64,000 nucleotides of DNA from positions 62,001-126,000 of the forward strand of contig JACOSO010000086.1 in NCBI GenBank assembly GCA_016178785.1. The letters run 5' to 3'. This DNA comes from Bacteroidota bacterium (GTDB lineage: Bacteria; Bacteroidota; Bacteroidia; Cytophagales; Cyclobacteriaceae). A program made the translations under genes and the position numbers. This document shows, piece by piece, positions 17,895 through 26,536 of this stretch. Numbering within the stretch: position 1 is the first letter of the stretch; every line of letters starts with the position of its first letter. Below the pieces are notes generated by a model, which saw nothing but the letters and a program-made list of their open reading frames with translations, had not been told where the DNA came from and did no database searches.

Positions 17895-18668
17895 TTAAAA
17901 GTTAAAAATGGTCATTGAGAAATTGAAACTCAGGGATGAGGTATAAAGGTTTCCCCCTATCCCGTTAGCTGCAGGGAATGAACTGGAAGATGTAGACTTA
18001 TTTATAGCATCGGGATATTTAATGAGGTTCACCTGTGTTATTCCCTGACGATAACGGATATCAAACTGGAAGTCTCGCTTATCCGTCTTGAACATCATGC
18101 CAAAACCTACTATAAGGCTAAATTGATTCCTTGTATAATTGTCTGTTACATTCTCGCGCTGATACCCTACATCAACAGATGGCGTAGGAGGAACTCCCGA
18201 ACCGCCATCATTAAAAATATACCTATGCGTTGAGGTCTCAGTAGCCTTTACCATGAATGTATAAGACCCCCCAAGGATCAACTTTGGTATCATAGTTTCA
18301 TCAGTGAATTCGGGTAGCGTCAGTTCTGCCAATATTGGCACCTCGATGTTATGCATGATTACACTTGGATTGATAAATCCAATGGCAGCTACATTGCCTT
18401 CAATGGCACTGTAGTCGATGTAATAGCTCTGGCGAGCTCCACCTTGCATCGAATATTGCGGTTCAACCTTTGCCGTTAGAAAAGGCAAAGCCTTGTAAGC
18501 GGCATAACCGCCTGCAGAAAACCCTATCGTTGTGCCGGGCTGCGTAAACTGGTTAAGGTTTCCGCCCAGCTTTGCACCGACAGAGAACTGCGCTGAAACT
18601 TGCAATGAGAAGACCCCCATAAGGACCAACGTCATTGCCAAAGCGTGTCTCGTTATTTTATTGAACAT
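17895..18668 (-). CDS. PorT-family outer membrane beta-barrel protein
   Basis: A 257-residue protein with signal peptide (ALAMTLVLMGVFSLQVSAQ) followed by FSVGAKLGGNLNQF, the typical beginning of Bacteroidota outer-membrane barrel proteins of the PorT/OMP_b-brl type. Alternating hydrophobic strands continue to the end, which finishes in an aromatic residue (SMTIFNF), as in many outer membrane barrels. It is the first gene of a two-gene unit with the lipoprotein downstream, so the pair may form a barrel and its surface partner. Confidence 0.85.
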   Translation of the reverse strand: MFNKITRHALAMTLVLMGVFSLQVSAQFSVGAKLGGNLNQFTQPGTTIGFSAGGYAAYKALPFLTAKVEPQYSMQGGARQSYYIDYSAIEGNVAAIGFINPSVIMHNIEVPILAELTLPEFTDETMIPKLILGGSYTFMVKATETSTHRYIFNDGGSGVPPTPSVDVGYQRENVTDNYTRNQFSLIVGFGMMFKTDKRDFQFDIRYRQGITQVNLIKYPDAINKSTSSSSFPAANGIGGNLYTSSLSFNFSMTIFNF

Positions 18669-19098
18669 ATTTTGGGTTGTGTGATTTTTGATTTTAGAAT
18701 ATTAATCATACGATTTTCTGTAATCGCATTAGGGGTATTCCCTTGGCCGAATACCTTTCAAGAAGCACCGGCTAAAAAGAAGCATGAGGTAAATTTTTTG
18801 CATATGATAAATTCTAATTATCTATCGCGTAAAAGAAAAGAGACTGCCTAAGCCAGCGAGACATTACCTGAAAAGACATGTTAATGACAGATAGTGATCA
18901 GAAGTAAACTGACATTCGATTTTTTTAACATGTGTTAACTATCCACGTTAGTCAATTTAACTGTTTATTCCCGATTTATGCAATGGTATCCGAATATTTA
19001 TTGCCAATTCTTCAAAGTGAATTCGGTGAAATTCAGTAAAAAAAGCAAGTGAGGTCATTGGAGCCCAATGAAGAGAAGAGTAATGGTAAACGCCTTCT

Positions 19099-19135
19099 CA
19101 TGAATTTCTGACGGAAATTCATGTTTTTGTCTTTT
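19099..19135 (+). terminator. Orphan plus-strand terminator, possible sRNA end
   Basis: Perfect 10-bp stem CATGAATTTC / GAAATTCATG with loop TGACG, followed by TTTTTGTCTTTTT on the plus strand. No plus-strand coding gene lies upstream, so it may end a small RNA. On the minus strand there is no T run. Confidence 0.5.
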
Positions 19136-19224
19136 TACTAAAATCTTTGGTAAGGTTATCCTTAGAAAAATCAGGAATTCCTTAGTCAAGAGAAATGAAG
19201 TAATTGCAATTCACTTCCTAAAAC

Positions 19225-19260
19225 AAAAAAATCCCTGGACTTTGCCGAGGGATTTTTTTT
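19225..19260 (-). terminator. Intrinsic terminator of the second PmbA gene
   Basis: Stem AAAAAATCCCT / AGGGATTTTTT with long A and T runs, 16 bp after the PmbA copy 2 stop. Its stem repeats that of the copy 1 terminator (12307-12340), so the terminator was probably duplicated with the gene. Confidence 0.88.
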
Positions 19261-19276
19261 GTTTTAGTGGCCGTAC

Positions 19277-20611
19277 CTACACAGCATCCGATAAACTCGA
19301 GAAAGTAAAGTCGCGGATTTTCATTGCGGGGATATAGCCGTTAGGGTTACCTTCACTTGTTACCACGCGCTCTTGTTTCCCTAAGGTCTCCAAATTATTC
19401 AGCATGATAATCGGGCTTTCATTGAAGCGAAAATTTTTGATCGGGTGTTTGATCTTTCCGTTTTCGATATAGAAAGTTCCATCGCGGGTAAGCCCTGTGA
19501 ACAAGAGAGTCTGCGGATCAACAGGGCGTATGTACCAAAAGCGCGTAACGAGCACGCCTTTTTTTGTGTCTTTGATCATATCTTCAATAGACGCAGTTCC
19601 ACCTTCCATGATTGCGTTACCCGCGAACGGAACTGGTGCTACATTTTTTTGCGAAGCCCAGTAGCGATCATAAAACAGATTTGAGACAACACCATTTTTT
19701 ATTAAATCCATTTTCTTTCGCCCCTGTCCATCGCCAGACCAGGGAGAGGCTGGTGCTTCATCATGCCACGGATCGGTGTAAATATTTACTCGCTCATCCA
19801 CAATTTTTTCTCCGATCTTAGTGCCGCCACCTTTTTTGGCATAAAAGCTTCTTCCTTCATCGGCTTGTCGGGCATTCATGTTTAACATCAATCGAACAAG
19901 ATCAGCAGCAGCAGAAGACTCCAGAACAACTGTATATTTTCCCGGTTCAAGAGCCTTTGCATTTCTCGACATCAGTGCTTTGTCAATGGCAATCCTCGAG
20001 GCTTCGGCCATTTTTATTTTGCTAACGTCATTATTCGTGCCTGCTGCCCAACCCGAGCCTGTGCCATCGTTGGTGCGCATGGTCACCGTGAAATTCACAT
20101 TTGTTGCTTTGTTGTAGGCGTATAACCCTTTGCTATTCATCAACGCGCTGAAGCCGCGATTGTCTTCGAGAAAGCCAGCCGCAGTAACATCTTTTTTCGA
20201 TGCAGGGTTGATACTGTCTGCCGCTACCTGTGCTCGAAAATCGGGAGTAATGTTTGCCGTGGATTCTGAAAATGTCTTCGATTCACCTCCATATGTTTGT
20301 TGTGGAAGCGGCTCCATGAATTCCGGATTTTCAGGCGCAAGCTGCGCAAGCTCTTCTGCTCGCCTCACGCATTTCTCGAGCGAAGCGTCATCGAATTCAT
20401 TGATCGTTGCTGTTCCTGATTTTTTCCCGTAATAAGAGTTCACGGCCAGGCTCACATTGCTGTCTTCGCCTGAAGTAGAGACGCTGTTTCGCGCATAGCG
20501 AATGTTGCCTCCGTCATTTCCGTTGAGCGTGGCCTGGATTCCATCTGCTTTAGAAAAACCGATCACCTTCTTGAGGATTTGCTCGGCTTCGTCTTTTGAA
20601 AGTATTGCCAT
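19277..20611 (-). CDS. TldE/PmbA family protein (copy 2)
   Basis: A 444-residue paralogue of the gene at 12359-13693, of identical length and with the same motif set (GGNIRYARNSVSTSG, KKSGTATINEFDDASLEK, EPGKYTVVLESSAAADL, LTGLTRDGTFYIENGKI, KIRDFTFSSLSDAV at the end). It has no HExxxH and no signal peptide. The C-terminal 14 residues are the same in both copies. It follows TldD copy 2 with a 95-bp palindromic spacer and ends at its own terminator. Confidence 0.93.
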   Translation of the reverse strand: MAILSKDEAEQILKKVIGFSKADGIQATLNGNDGGNIRYARNSVSTSGEDSNVSLAVNSYYGKKSGTATINEFDDASLEKCVRRAEELAQLAPENPEFMEPLPQQTYGGESKTFSESTANITPDFRAQVAADSINPASKKDVTAAGFLEDNRGFSALMNSKGLYAYNKATNVNFTVTMRTNDGTGSGWAAGTNNDVSKIKMAEASRIAIDKALMSRNAKALEPGKYTVVLESSAAADLVRLMLNMNARQADEGRSFYAKKGGGTKIGEKIVDERVNIYTDPWHDEAPASPWSGDGQGRKKMDLIKNGVVSNLFYDRYWASQKNVAPVPFAGNAIMEGGTASIEDMIKDTKKGVLVTRFWYIRPVDPQTLLFTGLTRDGTFYIENGKIKHPIKNFRFNESPIIMLNNLETLGKQERVVTSEGNPNGYIPAMKIRDFTFSSLSDAV

Positions 20612-20706
20612 ATTTGTTCGTTAATGGTTAATCGTTATTTGTTATTCGTGAGTATTGATTAATCGTTTCCGCCTATTAGCTATTAACGGATAACGATTAA
20701 CGTTTT
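20612..20706. repeat. Palindromic spacer, GTTAATCGTTATCC family (copy 1)
   Basis: The arm GTTAATCGTTATTTGTTA (20627-20644) faces 20684-20701, whose reverse complement is GTTAATCGTTATCCGTTA (16 of 18 match), with a further AATCG word between them. On the coding strand it begins right after the TAG stop of TldD copy 2 and ends just before the PmbA ATG. The 18-base right arm is identical to that of the copy at 22348-22427. Confidence 0.7.
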
Positions 20707-22347
20707 CTATATTGATCTTCCTGTGTTGATGACATTGATTCCATTGAATCGTGCCGTTGCTGATCCGTGTGATACCGCATTTGATTGGCCGGGTTGTCCT
20801 TTGCCATCATTGAACGCACCACCAAGTCGGTAGTCACGCTCGTCACAGATTTGTGTGCACGAATTCCAGAACTCCTGTGTGTTGGCCTGGTACGCCACAT
20901 CCTTCAACATGCCCTCTATTTTTCCGTTTTTGATTTCGAAGAAAAGCACACCTCCAAACTGAAAATTGTAACGCTGCTGATCTATTGAGAATGAACCGTC
21001 TTTAACAATGTAAATTCCTTTCTCAACCCCAGCCACCATTTGATCGGGAGTAAGCTGTTCTTTACCAGGCTGCAGAGACACATTTGCCATACGCTGGAAC
21101 TGCACATCGGCCCAACTCTGGGAATAGCAGCAACCATGTGATTCTTTTTGCCCGATGATATTCACTTGATCACGAATGGCCTGATAGTTTACCAAAATTC
21201 CATCTTTAACTAAATCCCATTTCTTACACTTCACTCCTTCATCGTCATAACCAACTGCCCCGAGCGAACCAACTTGTGTTTTATCGGCTATCACGTTTAC
21301 GATCTTGCTTCCAAAATTGAATTTCTTCGTTTGCCATTTATCGAGTGTGAGGAAGCTTGTCCCGGCATAGTTTGCTTCGTACCCAAGTACACGATCGAGT
21401 TCGGTTGGGTGACCAACTGATTCATGAATGGTGAGCCACAAATGTGAAGGCTCAAGTACCAAATCATATTTACCAGGCTCAACGGATTTTGCTGCAATCA
21501 TTTGCTTCACTTGTTCTGCCGCCATCGTTGCGTCTTCAATGATGTCGTAAGATTTGTTGTACAAAGTAATTCCCCCCGGGCCTTTGACTTTATCTTCGGC
21601 CTTACCGTCAAGGTATTCATAACCCATTCCTACTGGTGAACTAAACGCAGGCCTGCTTTTGAACTGACCTGAAGCGCGGTCAACCGCGTTAACATTAAAG
21701 CCAGGTAATATGCGGTGGATGTCCTGATCAATGTATGAGCCTTCAGACGAGGCAAAATATTTTTGTTCATTCACCAAAAAAATCTGGCTGTTTACAAAGC
21801 TGGCTCCCTTTTCTAAAGCTTTCGCATTCGCGGAAAGCAGAAGATCAACTTTATCTTTTATCGGAACTTCAAATCCGTTTTTTACGATCGGGGTTTTCCA
21901 GGTCACTTCTCCAAACGATGCTGTTGGGGCAAGTTTTACCGGCTCTTTTTGGAATTTGGAATTCGCTTTCGCAATGGCAACCGCTCGCTCGGCTGTCTTT
22001 TTGACTCCTTCAGGAGTTACGCTGTTGCTTGCGGCAAATCCCCACGTACCATTAACGATCACCCGAATACCAACACCGAATGATTCTGTGTTGACAATAT
22101 TCTGCACTTTCTTCTCTCGGGTAATTATGAATTGGTTGAGGTAGCGACCGATCCGTACGTCAGTGTAGGTAGCACCGAGACTTTTGGTTGTGTTGAGCGC
22201 AACATCTGCCAATTGTTTTTTCTGAGAAGGATCAAGCAGAGGATCAAGAAGCCTTGACACCTCTACCGAATTGGAAAACGATGTGAACGGAAGCATCATC
22301 GCGCCCGCGCTCATCCCCGTGAGTTGAATAAAATCTCGTCTTTTCAT
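20707..22347 (-). CDS. Tat-signal TldD-like metalloprotease (copy 2)
   Basis: A 546-residue paralogue of the TldD genes on either side. It has the twin-arginine-like start MKRRDFIQLTGMSAGAMMLPF, an intact LTIHESVGHPTELDR zinc motif, the stretch KTQVGSLGAVGYDDEGVKC, and the late cysteine in EFWNSC. The ATG at 22347 is clear. It is followed by PmbA copy 2, as TldD copy 1 is followed by PmbA copy 1, so a pair was duplicated. Confidence 0.92.
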   Translation of the reverse strand: MKRRDFIQLTGMSAGAMMLPFTSFSNSVEVSRLLDPLLDPSQKKQLADVALNTTKSLGATYTDVRIGRYLNQFIITREKKVQNIVNTESFGVGIRVIVNGTWGFAASNSVTPEGVKKTAERAVAIAKANSKFQKEPVKLAPTASFGEVTWKTPIVKNGFEVPIKDKVDLLLSANAKALEKGASFVNSQIFLVNEQKYFASSEGSYIDQDIHRILPGFNVNAVDRASGQFKSRPAFSSPVGMGYEYLDGKAEDKVKGPGGITLYNKSYDIIEDATMAAEQVKQMIAAKSVEPGKYDLVLEPSHLWLTIHESVGHPTELDRVLGYEANYAGTSFLTLDKWQTKKFNFGSKIVNVIADKTQVGSLGAVGYDDEGVKCKKWDLVKDGILVNYQAIRDQVNIIGQKESHGCCYSQSWADVQFQRMANVSLQPGKEQLTPDQMVAGVEKGIYIVKDGSFSIDQQRYNFQFGGVLFFEIKNGKIEGMLKDVAYQANTQEFWNSCTQICDERDYRLGGAFNDGKGQPGQSNAVSHGSATARFNGINVINTGRSI

Positions 22348-22427
22348 TCGCTAAAATTAGTTAATGGTTATGCGTTATTAGTTAATCGTTGTCCATCCTT
22401 TTAACGGATAACGATTAACATTTTTTT
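22348..22427. repeat. Palindromic spacer, GTTAATCGTTATCC family (copy 2)
   Basis: The arm GTTAATGGTTATGCGTTA (22360-22377) faces 22402-22419 (reverse complement GTTAATCGTTATCCGTTA, 16 of 18 match). The element fills the 80-bp gap between two TldD genes, starting at the TAG stop of TldD copy 3. Its right arm is identical over 18 bases to that of the preceding spacer. Confidence 0.7.
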
Positions 22428-24062
22428 CTAAATAGTTCTTCCCGTATTAATCACATTCACTCCGTTAAATCGTGAAGTCGAGCTTCCATGTGATACTGCA
22501 CTCACTTGTGAGGGCTGACCTTTGCCATCGAAGAAGGAGCCAAACATGCGGTAATCCTTCTCATCACAAATCTTGGCACAGCTATTCCAAAATTCTTGCG
22601 TGTTTGATTGATAGGCAACATCAACGAGCATGCCCGCGATCTCTCCGTTTTTAATTTCATAGAAGGTGGTACCGCCAAACTGAAAGTTGTAACGCTGCTG
22701 ATCGATTGAGTACGAACCTCGGCCTGCGATGTAAATTCCTTTCTCCACATCCTTAATCATCTGTTCGCTGCTGTAGGGCTCTTTGCCGGGGGCAAGAGAA
22801 ACATTTGGCATTCGCTGAAACTGAACATCGCTCCAACTTTGCGCGTAACAACAACCGTGAGATTCCTTTTGCCCGACAATATGAACCTGATCCCGGATTG
22901 CTTCAACGTTGACGAAAATTCCATCTTTGATCAAATCCCATCTTTTGCTTTTCACTCCTTCATCGTCATAACCAACTGCACCAAGCGAGCCCACTTGAGT
23001 TTTGTCTGCAAAGATGTTAACCTGTTTGCTTCCATAATTAAATGTGCCCGACTTGAGTTTGTCTAACGTTGCGAAACTTGTTCCAGCGTAATTAGCTTCG
23101 TAGCCCAAAATGCGATCAAGTTCAAGCGGATGACCTATCGATTCGTGAATGGTTAATCCCAAATGATTTGGTTCGAGTACTAAATCATATTTTCCTGGCT
23201 CAACCGACTTTGCTGTGATCATCTCCTTCGCCTGCTTCGCAGCGATAGATGCATCTTCAACAATATCATAACTATTGCGATACAAATTCATTCCAGCCGG
23301 GCCGGAGAGTTTGTCTTCGTTTTTCGGGATCATGTATTCATAGCCCATGCCCATGGGCGCACTCATGGCATCGCGCGTTTTGAATTTACCTGACGCACGA
23401 TCAATAACAGAAACCGTAAACGTTGGCCAGATGCGGTGAATATCCTGATCGATGTATGATCCATCGGTTGAAGCAAAATACTTTTGTTCGTTTACTTGAA
23501 ATAGATTGGAGCTGGCAAAGCTTGCTCCATTCTTTAAAGCCCCAGCGTTGGTGCGAAGCAGCAAATCAACTTTTTCTGAAACAGGAACTTCGAATGAATT
23601 TTTTTGAATCGGAGTATTCCACACGACTTCGCCATGTCCTGTGTTTGCTGCGAGCGTGACCGGTTCCTTTTGGAATTTTGAATTTGCCTTTGCAATCGCA
23701 ATGGCGCGTTCAGTGATTTTTTTAATTCCGTCTGCCGATACATCATTAGTCGCAGCAAATCCCCAAGTACCTTTAGCAATCACACGAACGCCCACGCCAA
23801 ACGACTCGGTGTTGGCAATATTCTGCACTTTGTTTTCGCGAGTGCTAATGAATTGATTTAAGTAACGCCCGATGCGAACATCGGTGTAGGTTGCGCCTAA
23901 TGATTTGGCAGTATTGAGAGCTATATCGGCTAATTGTTTTTTTACAGCAGCTGGTAAAGATGGCGCTAACAAAGATTCGAGAGGAACAGTATTACCCATC
24001 AAAGGCAATGACATTCCTGCGATACTCATTCCTGTTAAGCCAATGAAATCTCTTCTCTTCAT
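22428..24062 (-). CDS. Tat-signal TldD-like metalloprotease (copy 3)
   Basis: A third TldD paralogue of 544 residues, with the signal MKRRDFIGLTGMSIAGMSLPL and the zinc motif LTIHESIGHPLELDR. It is first in a minus-strand run with TldD copy 2 and PmbA copy 2, and has no PmbA of its own. The region before the zinc motif reads NHLGLTIHE where the other two have SHLWLTIHE. The whole chain is intact, so it is probably active. Confidence 0.92.
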   Translation of the reverse strand: MKRRDFIGLTGMSIAGMSLPLMGNTVPLESLLAPSLPAAVKKQLADIALNTAKSLGATYTDVRIGRYLNQFISTRENKVQNIANTESFGVGVRVIAKGTWGFAATNDVSADGIKKITERAIAIAKANSKFQKEPVTLAANTGHGEVVWNTPIQKNSFEVPVSEKVDLLLRTNAGALKNGASFASSNLFQVNEQKYFASTDGSYIDQDIHRIWPTFTVSVIDRASGKFKTRDAMSAPMGMGYEYMIPKNEDKLSGPAGMNLYRNSYDIVEDASIAAKQAKEMITAKSVEPGKYDLVLEPNHLGLTIHESIGHPLELDRILGYEANYAGTSFATLDKLKSGTFNYGSKQVNIFADKTQVGSLGAVGYDDEGVKSKRWDLIKDGIFVNVEAIRDQVHIVGQKESHGCCYAQSWSDVQFQRMPNVSLAPGKEPYSSEQMIKDVEKGIYIAGRGSYSIDQQRYNFQFGGTTFYEIKNGEIAGMLVDVAYQSNTQEFWNSCAKICDEKDYRMFGSFFDGKGQPSQVSAVSHGSSTSRFNGVNVINTGRTI

Positions 24063-24170
24063 TCTTATCTAAAATTTAGAAATGAAATTTAATGAAAAGA
24101 CGAATCGATTTTACGGAAATCTTTCCAGCGAATGGATTTTTATTTGAATGGCAATTAAAGGAAATAAAAA

Positions 24171-24205
24171 AAGCGTCAGTGAATAATTCGACTGACGCTT
24201 CTCGT
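24171..24205 (-). terminator. Intrinsic terminator of gdhA
   Basis: Ten-bp stem AAGCGTCAGT / ACTGACGCTT with a 10-base loop (24171-24200), followed on the minus strand by a T run. It lies 20 bp after the gdhA stop. Confidence 0.85.
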
Positions 24206-24220
24206 GGTAGCTAATAAATT

Positions 24221-25573
24221 TTAAATCACTCCCTGTGCCTGCATTGCTTTCGCTACTTTCAAAAAGCCCGCAATGTTTGCACCAATCATATAGTTGCCTG
24301 GCTTGCCGTATTCTTTTGCTGCAGCGAGTGAAGTATCGTGAATGTTTCTCATAATGTTCAACAACTTGGCATCCACTTCTTCGCGCGTCCAGTTTTGACC
24401 CATGTAGTTTTGAGTCATCTCCAAACCTGAGGTTGCAACGCCACCTGCATTTGATGCTTTGCCAGGAGCATACATTACACCATTGTCGATTAAAATATTA
24501 ATTGCTTCAGGAGTTGTTGGCATATTAGCCCCTTCGGCTACCAACTTCACTTTGTTCTTCACTAAGTTATTAGCGTCTTTATCGTTCAATTCATTTTGAG
24601 TGGCACAAGGGAAAGCGCAATCAGCTTTTACAGCCCACAACGGATTAGATGATTCGTTAGCATTGACTGCTACAAACTTGCAATTGTATTTGTCTGCATA
24701 TTCTTTGATGCGCCCTCTTCGAACATCTTTGAGGTCTTTTAAGAAAGCGAGTTTTTCCATGGTGAACCCGGCTTCGTCATAAATAAATCCGCTTGAATCG
24801 GAGGCAGTCACCACTTTTCCGCCCAAGTGAATTATTTTTTCGATAGCGTATTGCGCAACATTTCCAGAGCCCGAAACCAAACATGTTTTTCCTTTCAGTG
24901 AATCTTTGTTTGCCTGCATCATATTCTCGGCAAAATAGATCAGGCCGTAGCCAGTTGCTTCGGTGCGAATCAAGCTTCCTCCCCAGCCAATCCCTTTGCC
25001 GGTGAGGATTCCAGAAAATTCATTCTTGATTTTTTTGTATGCACCAAACAAATAACCGATTTCTCTTCCGCCTACGCCAATATCTCCGGCAGGAACATCG
25101 GTACGATCATCGATATGGCGAGCTAGTTCGCCCATGAAGGCTTGGCAAAACTTCATTACTTCGTTATCGCTTTTTCCTTTGGGGTCAAAATCACTTCCAC
25201 CTTTACCTCCGCCCATTGGCAAACCGGTCAAAGCATTTTTAAAAATCTGTTCGAAGGCCAGAAACTTCAAAACGCTTGCAGTAACTGATGGGTGAAATCG
25301 AAGACCACCTTTATATGGGCCGATGGCGCTGTTCATTTGCACACGGTAACCGCGATTGTACTGCACTTGCCCCTTGTCATCAAGCCAGGTCACGCGGAAG
25401 TAAATCAAGCGTTCAGGTTCTGTCATACGTTCGAACAATTTCAAGTTGCGAAAGTCCGAATGACGATCAAGCACAGGCATAACCGACATCAATACTTCAT
25501 CTACTGCCTGAATGAATTCCGGCTCGTTGGGGTTGCGTTTTTTTACAAGGGATAAGATTTCTTCTTGCGTCAT
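24221..25573 (-). CDS. gdhA: Glutamate dehydrogenase
   Basis: Converts 2-oxoglutarate and ammonia to glutamate, probably NADP dependent as in the E. coli-type hexameric family. Seen: GYRVQMNSAIGPYKGGLRFHP, the catalytic-lysine region GLPMGGGKGGSDFDPKGK, DVPAGDIGVGGREIGYLFG, and the dinucleotide-binding VSGSGNVAQYA. The ATG at 25573 gives 450 residues, close to the usual length of about 447; the frame reaches a TTG at 25603. Single-gene unit with its own terminator. Confidence 0.95.
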   Translation of the reverse strand: MTQEEILSLVKKRNPNEPEFIQAVDEVLMSVMPVLDRHSDFRNLKLFERMTEPERLIYFRVTWLDDKGQVQYNRGYRVQMNSAIGPYKGGLRFHPSVTASVLKFLAFEQIFKNALTGLPMGGGKGGSDFDPKGKSDNEVMKFCQAFMGELARHIDDRTDVPAGDIGVGGREIGYLFGAYKKIKNEFSGILTGKGIGWGGSLIRTEATGYGLIYFAENMMQANKDSLKGKTCLVSGSGNVAQYAIEKIIHLGGKVVTASDSSGFIYDEAGFTMEKLAFLKDLKDVRRGRIKEYADKYNCKFVAVNANESSNPLWAVKADCAFPCATQNELNDKDANNLVKNKVKLVAEGANMPTTPEAINILIDNGVMYAPGKASNAGGVATSGLEMTQNYMGQNWTREEVDAKLLNIMRNIHDTSLAAAKEYGKPGNYMIGANIAGFLKVAKAMQAQGVI

Positions 25574-25695
25574 AGGTTTAGGATTTATGAAAATCGGGCG
25601 CAAGATAAGAGAATACTTGCAAACGATTGAAACATCGGATTTCGAATGTAACCCAGACTGAAGAACCTGCGTCCAAGGGCAACAAATTGTAAAAT

Positions 25696-26484
25696 ATGAA
25701 GCAAGTATTTTCTCTATTATTTGCAGTGATAATCTTCACATCGCTAAATGCTCAAACTAAATCAAAGGCGCTCGTGCTCGGCACTTACCACATGGAAAAT
25801 CCGGGGCTAGACAAATTCAATATGAAGGCAGATGACATCGGTACACTTAAGCGCCAGGATGAAGTGGAGGCATTTGTTAATCATCTCGCTTCTTTTAAAC
25901 CGACAAAAATTTGTTTGGAATATCCCTATGCTAAAAGACAAAAATTAAATGAGAATTATGCCGCCTACCTCAACGGCAAGTATGAGTTGAGGAAAAATGA
26001 AATTGATCAGATCGGCTTTCGCCTTGCCAAAAAGCTGGGATTGAAAGAAGTCTTTGCTGTTGACAAGGAAGCGCCCTTCGAATTTGATACTGTAGTAACT
26101 GTTGCGCAGAAATATCAGTTTTTTTCTTTTCTAGAATTTTTGGGAAAACTTCCTGGTTGGCTCGAGGAGGAAAATCAAAAGCTTTATTCCAAGACCATAA
26201 CTCAGTACTATCAGTATTTAAATACTCCCGAGAATGTTCGCAAAGGGCATGGATTTTATTTGAGCACTGCGGCCGTTGGGAAAGACGATAATTATGCCGG
26301 TGCGGATTTGGTGGCCGATTGGTATGAGCGCAACCTTCGAATCTATCGGAACATCTTAAACATAGATCGCAAGCCTGAAGACCGCTTCTTTATTTTATTC
26401 GGAGCAGGTCATTCGAAAATTCTTCAGGACTTGATTGATGATTCCGCAGGCTTTGAGTTGGTTCAGTTGAAAGATTTGAAATGA
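25696..26484 (+). CDS. DUF5694 / TraB-like secreted protein
   Basis: A 262-residue protein with signal peptide (MKQVFSLLFAVIIFTSLNAQ). The mature part begins KALVLGTYHMENPG and ends FFILFGAGHSKILQDLIDD, the pattern of DUF5694 and related TraB/ChaN-like proteins, in which GTYHxxNPG and GAGH form the likely active region. Role unknown. It is divergent from gdhA, and its stop is followed at once by a fragment of the GTTAATCGTTATCC-type repeat (26486-26497). Confidence 0.8.
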   Translation: MKQVFSLLFAVIIFTSLNAQTKSKALVLGTYHMENPGLDKFNMKADDIGTLKRQDEVEAFVNHLASFKPTKICLEYPYAKRQKLNENYAAYLNGKYELRKNEIDQIGFRLAKKLGLKEVFAVDKEAPFEFDTVVTVAQKYQFFSFLEFLGKLPGWLEEENQKLYSKTITQYYQYLNTPENVRKGHGFYLSTAAVGKDDNYAGADLVADWYERNLRIYRNILNIDRKPEDRFFILFGAGHSKILQDLIDDSAGFELVQLKDLK

Positions 26485-26485
26485 T

Positions 26486-26497
26486 CGGATAACGATT
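26486..26497. repeat. Fragment of GTTAATCGTTATCC-family repeat
   Basis: The 12 bases CGGATAACGATT, immediately after the DUF5694 stop codon, equal the core of the right arms at 20684-20701 and 22402-22419. Only one arm is present here. Confidence 0.45.
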
Positions 26498-26536
26498 GTT
26501 AGTAAAGCTACCATCTGAAATATTTATATTTACATT

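Larger units (their letters stand above)
18669..19276. other. 608-bp gap upstream of the PorT-like gene
   Basis: The gap between two minus-strand units contains the 5' region of the PorT-like gene, a small hairpin (GGTATTC / GAATACC, 18734-18755), a plus-strand orphan terminator (19099-19135) and the terminator of PmbA copy 2 (19225-19260). A plus-strand open frame at 18645-18851 is not credible as a gene. I see no clear TAnnTTTG promoter for a plus-strand transcript. Confidence 0.6.

Noticed and set aside
18645-18851. A 68-codon plus-strand open frame in the gap before the PorT-like gene
   Set aside because: It overlaps the 5' end of a strong minus-strand gene and has an ordinary, low-quality translation.
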